Shown piece after piece: positions 16,868 through 22,836 of a stretch of 64,000 nucleotides of DNA. Each line of letters opens with the position of its first letter. Positions within the stretch are counted from its first letter, which is position 1. The position numbers and the translations under genes were made by a program. The notes below the pieces were generated by a model. It searched no databases and was not told the origin of the DNA. It saw only the letters and a list, made by a program, of their open reading frames with translations. This stretch comes from Lachnospiraceae bacterium (GTDB lineage Bacteria; Bacillota; Clostridia; Lachnospirales; Lachnospiraceae): NCBI GenBank assembly GCA_910574805.1, contig CAJTCV010000008.1:153236-217235 (forward strand), given 5' to 3'.

Positions 16868-17605
16868 ATGAATGCATCTGTGATTCGTTTCCGGCTGGAT
16901 CTGCTGGTCCGGCTGATCGACACGACCACCGGCGGGTCCGTGGAAGAGAGGAACGTCCGTTTTTTCAGAGATGGGAAAGTGGTCCGCCCCGCCACGAGGG
17001 GAGGCGGCAACTATGTGTTTTTGAACTGCGGACGGGAGGACTTCGAGCTGGAAATCCGGGTGTATGGATACGATCCCTTCCGGATGTCCGTACGGTATGA
17101 GACGCTGGAGGATGCGATGCCCGTCATCGAAGCGTTTCTGATTCCGTCAGAGAACGGGTCAGGAGGGTATCCGGTGCTTGGCCTTTCCGGCCGCCTACCG
17201 GGTATTCAGTCCATACAGGCGGTAAATGTAAATGCGACCTGCTGCTGTATCAGCGGATTTGACGAGCGAAGGCGGATCATGAAGTTGTTCGGCGTGCATC
17301 GGACGGGCATGGATGGCATCTATTACGGTCTGATTCATCCGGACAGGCAGGATTACGAGCCCTTTGCGATCCAGAAGGCGGTCGGGAAAGACTCGGTGAA
17401 GATCGACCATCCGCTGAAGGAACCTTTCTCTGTGAACGCGCCCATTTCCAGGATTATTTTTGGAAATGTGACGGCAGAGGGAGATTATTGTATCCGGGTC
17501 CGGGATGACAGGGAGCGTCTCGTTCATCTGGTCCGGTATGTGGTAGAGGACGAGGCGAGATTTCGGATGGTGGATTTTCGTCGTCCGGAATCCGGACTTT
17601 TGTGA
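16868..17605 (+). CDS. Unassigned eCIS cluster protein with beta-sandwich-like N-terminus
   Basis: 245 residues, no signal peptide or membrane helix. The N-terminal ~95 residues (RLIDTTTGGSVEERNVRFFR, then GGGNYVFLNCGREDFELEIR and VYGYDP) resemble a carboxypeptidase-regulatory-like or Ig-like beta sandwich; the remainder is unassigned and contains a CCCIS stretch. It lies between the terminator and the PAAR-like gene, three bases from the first and 11 from the second, so it is part of the particle operon. In many eCIS loci an accessory baseplate or spike-associated protein sits here. I do not recognise a specific family. Confidence 0.5.
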   Translation: MNASVIRFRLDLLVRLIDTTTGGSVEERNVRFFRDGKVVRPATRGGGNYVFLNCGREDFELEIRVYGYDPFRMSVRYETLEDAMPVIEAFLIPSENGSGGYPVLGLSGRLPGIQSIQAVNVNATCCCISGFDERRRIMKLFGVHRTGMDGIYYGLIHPDRQDYEPFAIQKAVGKDSVKIDHPLKEPFSVNAPISRIIFGNVTAEGDYCIRVRDDRERLVHLVRYVVEDEARFRMVDFRRPESGLL

Positions 17606-17616
17606 GGTGAGAGACG

Positions 17617-18006
17617 ATGGCAGAGATGATAGCGACCGGGGCGTCGGCGGTGTGTTCTTTTGGAACCGCGCCGGGGACCATAAACGCGACTTCCCAGGCG
17701 GCCTGCCTGGTGGAGGGCAAACCGGCGGCGACGATTCAGGATGCCCAGCCGGCCAATATCACGCCCTTTGGGATGTGTACTTCGCTTCTGAATCCCCAGG
17801 TGGCGGCAGCCACAGCGGCGGCTATGGGCGTACTCACCCCTCAGCCCTGCATGCTGGTGCCCGCGGGTACCTGGACGCCCATGAAGCCGGGAGTACTCCT
17901 CGGCGGTCAGCCGTGTCTCACCCGGGACAGCACCCTTATGTGCAGCAACGGAGGAGGGATGATCAGCATCACCGTTCCAGGCCAGATGAAGGCCGTGATA
18001 TCATAA
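17617..18006 (+). CDS. PAAR-like spike-tip protein (DUF4280)
   Basis: 129 residues, Gly/Ala/Pro rich. The pattern AVCSFGTAPG, IQDAQPANITPFGMC, PQPCMLVPAGTWTP and GGQPCLTRDSTLMCSNGG is that of the DUF4280 PAAR-like family. Several Cys residues could bind a metal at the tip of the cone. Such proteins sit on the trimeric spike (here the product of 28794-29606) and sharpen it. In classical Afp/PVC loci the PAAR gene follows the gp25-like gene; here it has moved in front of the sheath gene. GGTGAG 6-11 bases upstream serves as ribosome binding site. Confidence 0.85.
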   Translation: MAEMIATGASAVCSFGTAPGTINATSQAACLVEGKPAATIQDAQPANITPFGMCTSLLNPQVAAATAAAMGVLTPQPCMLVPAGTWTPMKPGVLLGGQPCLTRDSTLMCSNGGGMISITVPGQMKAVIS

Positions 18007-18021
18007 TAAGAAACCTGAAAA

Positions 18022-18154
18022 GTAACTATTCAGCACAGGTCGAAGCACTTGCTGCTGAGACCGTAAGAATGCGATTCAAGAGTGCAAAATTCTATTGCCG
18101 AAGGCGATCTTAAATGGATTTTGCATCGTAACTGTGAAGGTACTGAACAGTTAC
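18022..18154 (+). repeat. Full GTAACT..TTCAG palindromic element (copy H2) with alternative foldings
   Basis: GTAACTATTCAG (18022-18033) pairs with CTGAACAGTTAC (18143-18154) with one mismatch, enclosing ~110 bases. A competing local hairpin, GTAACTGT (18128-18135) with ACAGTTAC (18147-18154), is perfect over 8 bp. The two structures cannot coexist, which is the architecture of an attenuator or switch. The element sits between the PAAR-like and sheath genes. Confidence 0.75.
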
Positions 18155-18160
18155 CCTGAA

Positions 18161-18190
18161 AACAGCATCGGGAAGATGCGGAACTTTAAT
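18161..18190 (+). repeat. Minimal palindromic element, copy D (GCATC...GATGC family)
   Basis: AACAGCATCgggaaGATGCGGAACTTTAAT: only the two ends of the family with a 5-base loop. It lies right before the TAAGGAG site of the sheath gene. Confidence 0.75.
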
Positions 18191-18204
18191 TAAGGAGAGT
18201 AAAT

Positions 18205-19908
18205 ATGGCAGAATATTTTACCCCCGGGGTATATGTGGAAGAATATGATCATTCTCCCCGGAGCATCGAAGGCGTCGGTACCAGCACCGCCGGTTTTATC
18301 GGTTTTGCGGAGAAAGGACCGGCTGTGGGAGCACCGTCTCTGGTGACCAGCTTCAAGAGCTTTACCAGACAGTTCGGCGGATTTTTGAGTCAGTTTACCT
18401 ACGGAGAATACCGGTATCTGGCCAACAGCGTGGAGCAGTTTTTCATCAACGGCGGAACCAGATGTTACGTGTCCCGCGTGATCGCGCCGGATGCAAAGGC
18501 GGCGAAAAAAGAGCTGGGAATCCTCTCCATCGAGGCGGCCAGCGAAGGAAAATGGGGCAACCGGATTCAGATCTCCATGGATACGGTGACCAAACGAAAG
18601 ATGCAGCTCATTGCTCAGTCGGGCAGCGGCTACATCGCCAAAACGGTGGAAGGTTTCCGTGAGGGGGATCTGGTGGTGGTCGGCGGCGAGTACAACCGTA
18701 TTGCCACGATCTACGACAACAGCGTTACCTTTGAAAATCCATTTGAGAAAGAGGTCGTGGACACCGGCATCATCCCGAAGACAGTGCTCTATCTGGTGAC
18801 GGTGGACGTGAGCATCCGCTATAACGATGAGGTGGAAAATTACACGGAGTTAAGCTTCAATCAGTCCTCTCCGAATTATATCGGCTCCCGGCTGTCGGGC
18901 AGCGAACTGGTAAAGGTGACCGTTGGTCAGACTGAACAGATCGGAAATCCGGTGGAGGAAGTGTTCGGAAAGGGGAATCCGGGCGGCATCCTGAATCTGG
19001 AAGGCGGCTTTGACGGAACCATGAACAAGGTGACGCCTGCGACTTTTATCGGTACGGACGAAGGTCCCGGCAAACGCACGGGAATTCAGTCTTTCCTGGA
19101 GAACAGCACAGTCAGCATGATGGCGATTCCGGGCATCACCGATCCGGAAGTGATCGTATCTCTGGTGGCGCACTGTGAGAGTCTCAAGAGCCGGATCGCG
19201 GTTTTCGACATGCCGGGAGATCTGTACAAGACGAAGGACCTGATCGAATACCGCAATATCATTGATTCCAGCTATGGCGCCATGTATCATCCCTGGATTC
19301 AGGTCTTTGACCGGTCCTCCAACAAGAGCGATTACATACCGCCTTCGGGAGCGGTGCTTGGAGTGTATTCCAGGACGGATATCAACCGGGGCGTGCACAA
19401 GGCGCCCGCCAATGAGATCGTGTTCTGTACCGGCCTGAAGGTGAATTATACCAAGGCGGAGCAGGATGTCCTGAATCCGGAGGGCGTGAATCTGATTCGG
19501 GCGATTCCGGGACAGGGAATCCGCGTGTGGGGCGCGAGGACGGCCAGCAGCAACAGCGCGTTCAAGTATGTCAATGTCAGAAGGCTCTTTATCTATGTGG
19601 AGGAGAGCATCAAGGCAAACACCAACTGGGTGGTATTCGAGCCCAACGATACGGCACTCTGGCAGAGAGTCAGCCTGACCATCTCTTCCTTCTTGGACAG
19701 CATGTGGAGAACCGGTATGCTGGCAGGTTCCACGCCGGGAGAGGGTTATTTTGTGGAGATCGGGCCGTCTACAATGACCAGAGACGACATTATGAACGGC
19801 AGACTGATCTGCAATATCGGTATCGCACCGTCGAGACCGGCGGAGTTTGTGATCTTCCGAGTGACGCAGCATACGGCGGAAGCCGGCGGGGGAGAAGAGA
19901 CGGAGTAG
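18205..19908 (+). CDS. Contractile sheath protein
   Basis: 567 residues. Starts with the characteristic sheath head (FTPGVYVEEYDHSPRSIEGV, then GTSTAGFIGFAEKGP) and ends with the conserved core domain (EPNDTALWQRVSLTISSFLD, then MWRTGMLAGSTPGEGYFVE and a LICNIGIAPSRPAEFVIFRV strand). The family polymerises around the tube and contracts to drive it through a membrane. Only one sheath gene is present, compared with three (Afp2-4) in Afp/PVC, so this single protein must cover shaft and baseplate-proximal positions. Preceded by AAGGAG 9 bases before the ATG and by palindromic elements H2 and D. Followed by a ~270-base structured segment before the tube gene. Confidence 0.95.
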   Translation: MAEYFTPGVYVEEYDHSPRSIEGVGTSTAGFIGFAEKGPAVGAPSLVTSFKSFTRQFGGFLSQFTYGEYRYLANSVEQFFINGGTRCYVSRVIAPDAKAAKKELGILSIEAASEGKWGNRIQISMDTVTKRKMQLIAQSGSGYIAKTVEGFREGDLVVVGGEYNRIATIYDNSVTFENPFEKEVVDTGIIPKTVLYLVTVDVSIRYNDEVENYTELSFNQSSPNYIGSRLSGSELVKVTVGQTEQIGNPVEEVFGKGNPGGILNLEGGFDGTMNKVTPATFIGTDEGPGKRTGIQSFLENSTVSMMAIPGITDPEVIVSLVAHCESLKSRIAVFDMPGDLYKTKDLIEYRNIIDSSYGAMYHPWIQVFDRSSNKSDYIPPSGAVLGVYSRTDINRGVHKAPANEIVFCTGLKVNYTKAEQDVLNPEGVNLIRAIPGQGIRVWGARTASSNSAFKYVNVRRLFIYVEESIKANTNWVVFEPNDTALWQRVSLTISSFLDSMWRTGMLAGSTPGEGYFVEIGPSTMTRDDIMNGRLICNIGIAPSRPAEFVIFRVTQHTAEAGGGEETE

Positions 19909-19909
19909 G

Positions 19910-20181
19910 GTTACTTTTCTGAGGGGACCTGGATCCCCGAATGTTATGGGTACCCGGACGCCCGACTCATGCAGATATTCCTTCCGGACCCCGCGGGAGT
20001 TTATGCCCCGAAGGAGTACTTAGTGAAAGAACGCAGCGGTATGCCATACCCCGGAGGGGTATTTGAATCTCCGAAGGGGTCATTGGGCACGTAAGTGCCT
20101 GATGACCGGCACCCTTTAATGGGTCTTGCAGGAACATCTGCATGATTCAGGCTGAGAGTTGGCAGACGGTGGAAAAGTAAC
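19910..20181 (+). ncRNA. Highly structured intergenic RNA element between sheath and tube genes
   Basis: The 327-base gap (19909-20235) holds a closed multi-hairpin structure. Outer stem: GTTACTTTTC (19910-19919) with GAAAAGTAAC (20172-20181), perfect 10 bp. Inside: GTCATTGGGCAC (20079-20090) with GTGCCTGATGAC (20095-20106), 12 bp including two G-T pairs, closed by a GTAA (GNRA-type) tetraloop. ATACCCC (20046-20052) pairs with GGGGTAT (20056-20062). There are also GGGG/CCCC near 19922-19938 and TGCAG/CTGCA near 20127-20142. No long frame is open across it. It may be a processed or cis-acting element that sets sheath/tube stoichiometry; whether it is a discrete transcript is unknown. Confidence 0.6.
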
Positions 20182-20235
20182 AGCGGAGATAGATATTAAA
20201 AGATTGAATGATGATAGATAAGGAGAGATGAGAGA

Positions 20236-20730
20236 ATGGCGACGTATGAGAACAGTAAGGGGCTTGCCTATCCTTTGACGAAGATGAATTTCCTGGTGAC
20301 GGTGGACGGGGTGTCGGGGACGGCGGCGTTCAGTGAGGTGACGGGCGTGGAGGCGACGGTGGATGTGATTGAGTTCCGCCAGGGCAACGCCAACAGTCTG
20401 GCTCCGGTGAAGATTCCGGGGTTGGTGAAGCATGGGAATGTGACGCTGAAGATGGGATATACGCTGGACAGCGCGTTTAAGACCTGGGTGCAGGAGTGCG
20501 TCAGCGAGGTCAGAGGGGAAATTCCCCGCAACAATGTGCAGATTGAGATGATCGATATCAACGGGGGAGCGCCTCAGGCGCTGGCGACGGCGATCACGGG
20601 CACCAGAGTCTGGGTGCTGACCAATGCGTGGGTGACCAAGTACAATGCGCCGGATCTGGATGCGAAGACCAGTGACGTGGCGATTGAGAGTGTGGAGATC
20701 GCGTATGAGGAGTTGGTGATTCCGAACTAG
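20236..20730 (+). CDS. Inner tube protein (T4 gp19-like)
   Basis: 164 residues. The opening (YPLTKMNFLVTVDGVSGTAA) and the FSEVTGVEATVDVIEFRQGN segment are typical of the gp19/Hcp-like tube fold used by Afp1/Afp5. The rest (VTLKMGYTLDSAFKTWV; NAWVTKYNAPDLDAKTSDVA) fits the same family. Hexameric rings stack to form the tube inside the sheath; the lumen can carry cargo. The gene has a good AGGAGAG site 9 bases upstream and is insulated by structured RNA on both sides. Codon choice is notably biased toward G-ending codons, as expected for an abundant protein, though this was judged only by eye. Confidence 0.93.
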   Translation: MATYENSKGLAYPLTKMNFLVTVDGVSGTAAFSEVTGVEATVDVIEFRQGNANSLAPVKIPGLVKHGNVTLKMGYTLDSAFKTWVQECVSEVRGEIPRNNVQIEMIDINGGAPQALATAITGTRVWVLTNAWVTKYNAPDLDAKTSDVAIESVEIAYEELVIPN

Positions 20731-20738
20731 AGTTAGCG

Positions 20739-20769
20739 GGCCCGGACGCTTTTTTCAGGCGTTCGGGCC
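20739..20769 (+). promoter_or_regulatory. Strong hairpin after the tube gene
   Basis: GGCCCGGACGC (20739-20749) pairs with GCGTTCGGGCC (20759-20769), 11 bp with one G-T pair, loop TTTTTTCAG. No T run follows, so it is more likely an mRNA-end stabiliser or partial attenuator that raises tube over downstream genes than a full terminator. Confidence 0.65.
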
Positions 20770-20788
20770 ATAAGGAATACAGAGGGTA

Positions 20789-21154
20789 ATGATGGAGACA
20801 GTATATGATTTTACGCTGCCCAGGGGGTATCTGGACAGTGCGGGAGAGGTTCACAGGAGGGGGAAGATGCGGCTGGCGACGGCGGGGGATGAGATCAGCG
20901 CTACCAGGGACCCGCGGGTGCTCAGTAATCCTTCTTATCTGACGATTGTGGTGCTTGGGAAGGTAGTCACGGAGCTGGAGGGCGTGGAGATGGTGACGGC
21001 GAATCTGATCGAGAAGCTGTTCACGGCGGATCTGGCGTTTCTGCAGGATATGTATCAGCGGATCAATGACATCGAGCCGCCGATGATGGAGACCGTCTGT
21101 CCCGACTGCGGGAAGGTGTACAAGGTGCCGCTAAATTTTACAACAGGGGGATAA
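20789..21154 (+). CDS. Tail-assembly (gp41-like) protein with CxxC ribbon
   Basis: 121 residues (ATG-ATG start; the second ATG at 20792 is equally possible, after AGAGGG). The N-terminus (YDFTLPRGYLDSAGEVHRRG) and the LSNPSYLTIVVLGKVV strand match small proteins found next to tube genes in contractile systems and phages, thought to chaperone tube or tape-measure assembly. Near the C-terminus is METVCPDCGKVYKVP, a zinc-ribbon-like half-site with one CxxC. It ends in GGG GGA TAA. The next small frame begins at this very point in the -1 frame, which raises the possibility of a frameshifted extended product as in phage lambda G/GT. Confidence 0.7.
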   Translation: MMETVYDFTLPRGYLDSAGEVHRRGKMRLATAGDEISATRDPRVLSNPSYLTIVVLGKVVTELEGVEMVTANLIEKLFTADLAFLQDMYQRINDIEPPMMETVCPDCGKVYKVPLNFTTGG

Positions 21155-21156
21155 AG

Positions 21157-21354
21157 CTGTATCCGGAGGAAGAGCTTTACCGGGAGATGGCGTTTATCTC
21201 GTATTATTTTCACTGGAGCAGCGAGGAGGTCCAAAGGCTGGACCACAAGGTCCGAAGGAGATGGTGCAGTGAGATCTCGAAGATTAATCAGAGTCTGTCC
21301 CCCGAAAAGAAGTCCAGAGAGAAAAGCATTCTCGACATGAAAGCAACGCGTTAG
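21157..21354 (+). CDS. Small DUF6760-like protein with non-ATG start, or -1 frameshift extension of the preceding gene
   Basis: Open in the -1 frame relative to the preceding gene. It reads LYPEEELYREMAFISYYFHW then SSEEVQRLDHKVRRRWCSEI and about 25 further residues, ending TAG at 21352-21354. The pattern LY.E.AFI.Y.FHW with a following R(R)RW..EI motif is that of the small DUF6760-type proteins found after tube-chaperone genes in eCIS loci. No ATG, GTG or TTG precedes the conserved part. Options are CTG at 21157 (6 bases after AGGGGG), ATA at 21151, or ribosomal slippage on CAGGGGGATAA at 21144-21154. The internal ATG at 21187 would cut off the conserved LYREM head. An intact short protein is likely real; its start is the open question. 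Confidence 0.6.
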   Translation: MYPEEELYREMAFISYYFHWSSEEVQRLDHKVRRRWCSEISKINQSLSPEKKSREKSILDMKATR

Positions 21355-21373
21355 ACAGGAGAGGTTATAGGAT

Positions 21374-22768
21374 ATGGCAGTCGTGCAGGCGAATTCCGGC
21401 AATATTCTGGTCCGGAACTACGGGAACAATCCGGCGGTAAATTTTAACTTTATGCTCCGGGTGGAGGGAGTCTTTGATCTGCCCTGCAGGTCCGTACATG
21501 TATTTCAGAAGGAAAACGAGTACGAGCTGATCCAGGAGGGCGGACTGAACGATTATGTCCATATGCGCCGGAAGCCGATCTCCAAGCCCTTTACCTTTCA
21601 GGTGGAACGGTATGTGGGGACGGATATTTTGGATCCGCTGGCCAACGGAACGGATTTAACGCTGCCGGTGATTCTGATGGTGAATCGTTACCGGATCTAC
21701 GGGGATTTTCTCCCGATCCGCATGTATGTCTTTACCGGATGTACGGTGATGTCAAAAGAGTATGGGGAGCTGAACGCCGAGAAGGGCGGCCTTCTGGTGG
21801 AGACGACGACCATCGCCTACCGGGAGCTGGTATGTGTGGACGATGTGGCGGGGAGCTTTCTGATGGAAGAGCCCTGGAAATTTGAAGGCATCAGCAAGAG
21901 CGGGAACGGGAATCAGTCCGCGAACCGTTCCCGGGAGGAGGAGTCCGCCGCGCAGATGGAAGCGCGGGCGAAGAAGTGGATCTTCTCGGGGGGCGACAGC
22001 GACTTAAAATATCAGAGAGTGGGCGGCGGAGATTCGCCCGAAGAACCGAATGTCCGGCCGGATTTCCGCGGAGTAGGCGGCAGTACCACCGACAGCGTTT
22101 ACGCACAGAAAGAACTTCGGAAAGCGCAGATGGAACAGAAGGCCAGCAGATGGAGTTTTCACCAGAAAAAGGAAGAGGCGGGCCAGGAAGGAGCGCTGCC
22201 GGAATTTTTAGGATCCGGCGGAAGCACGACCAGAAGTACTTATACACAGAATGAGGTCCGAAAAAATGTCATGGAAGAAAAGGCAAAAAAATGGACCTTT
22301 GGAGGGGAAGAAAACGAGGATGGTTCAACCCCCGGATTCCGCGGTTCCAACGGAAGCACCACAGGAAGCAGTTACGCGCAGAATGAAGTGCGCAAAGGCA
22401 CGATGGAAGAAAAAGCGGTGAAGTGGACGTTGGGCGGAGGAGAGGGAGATGAGAATGGTTCTCAGCCGGATTTCCTCGGAAGCAATGGAAGCACCACAGG
22501 AAGCAGCTACGCGAAGAATGAAGTGCGCAAAGGCGTGATGGAAGAAAAAGCGGTAAAATGGAGCTTTGACAGCGGAGAAGGCGACGGGGATGGTGCAGCT
22601 GCCGGATTCCTCGGAAGCAACGGGAGCACCACGGGAAGTACCTACGCCCAGAATGAGATGCGCAAAGGCGCCATGGAGCAGCGTGCCCAGAGGTGGCTGC
22701 CCAAACGAAGCGCGGTGGATACGGCAAATTTCCTCGCCGGCCGCGGGAACCATACGGAAGACTTATAG
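21374..22768 (+). CDS. Second tube-like protein with C-terminal ~45-residue tandem repeats
   Basis: 464 residues. Residues ~1-175 are a gp19-type tube domain (NPAVNFNFMLRVEGVFDLPC, KPFTFQVERYVGTDILDPL), comparable to Afp5, the tube-initiator ring at the baseplate. The remaining ~290 residues are six related units of 44-58 residues with the pattern MEEKAVKW...GFLGSNGSTTGSSYAQNEVRK. Such a tail on a tube protein is unusual: it could be a flexible tether inside or below the tube, a docking site for cargo, or a link to the charged protein encoded next. A good GGAGAGG site lies upstream. The gene follows the DUF6760-like frame by 19 bases. Confidence 0.75.
   Translation: MAVVQANSGNILVRNYGNNPAVNFNFMLRVEGVFDLPCRSVHVFQKENEYELIQEGGLNDYVHMRRKPISKPFTFQVERYVGTDILDPLANGTDLTLPVILMVNRYRIYGDFLPIRMYVFTGCTVMSKEYGELNAEKGGLLVETTTIAYRELVCVDDVAGSFLMEEPWKFEGISKSGNGNQSANRSREEESAAQMEARAKKWIFSGGDSDLKYQRVGGGDSPEEPNVRPDFRGVGGSTTDSVYAQKELRKAQMEQKASRWSFHQKKEEAGQEGALPEFLGSGGSTTRSTYTQNEVRKNVMEEKAKKWTFGGEENEDGSTPGFRGSNGSTTGSSYAQNEVRKGTMEEKAVKWTLGGGEGDENGSQPDFLGSNGSTTGSSYAKNEVRKGVMEEKAVKWSFDSGEGDGDGAAAGFLGSNGSTTGSTYAQNEMRKGAMEQRAQRWLPKRSAVDTANFLAGRGNHTEDL
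21956..22720 (+). repeat. In-frame tandem repeat array within the second tube gene
   Basis: Unit starts (the ATG of the MEE/MEQ block) at 21956, 22130, 22271, 22403, 22538 and 22673. Spacing shrinks from 174 and 141 to 132, 135 and 135 bases. Later units are the most alike (SNGSTTGSSYAQNEVRKG), suggesting recent expansion at the 3' side. All spacings are multiples of three. Confidence 0.85.
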
Positions 22769-22776
22769 AATCTACA

Positions 22777-22802
22777 TAACTGTGAAGGTACGGAACAGTT
22801 AC
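22777..22802 (+). repeat. Right end of the GTAACT palindromic element (copy H3)
   Basis: TAACTGTGAAGGTACGGAAC then AGTTAC matches 18129-18154 with one mismatch. It folds by itself (TAACTGT with ACAGTTA). It fills the short gap before the 945-residue protein. Confidence 0.7.
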
Positions 22803-22836
22803 GAATTTACATGAAAGAAGGGAGGATCGGTCAAAT

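Noticed and set aside
17607..18113. 168-residue frame overlapping the PAAR-like gene
   Set aside because: Different frame from a clear DUF4280 protein; composition (Gly/Asp/Arg) typical of a shadow; runs into repeat H2.
19909..20235. Missed small gene or IS remnant between sheath and tube
   Set aside because: No frame with a plausible start and domain; no transposase similarity; the nested pairing explains the base pattern better.
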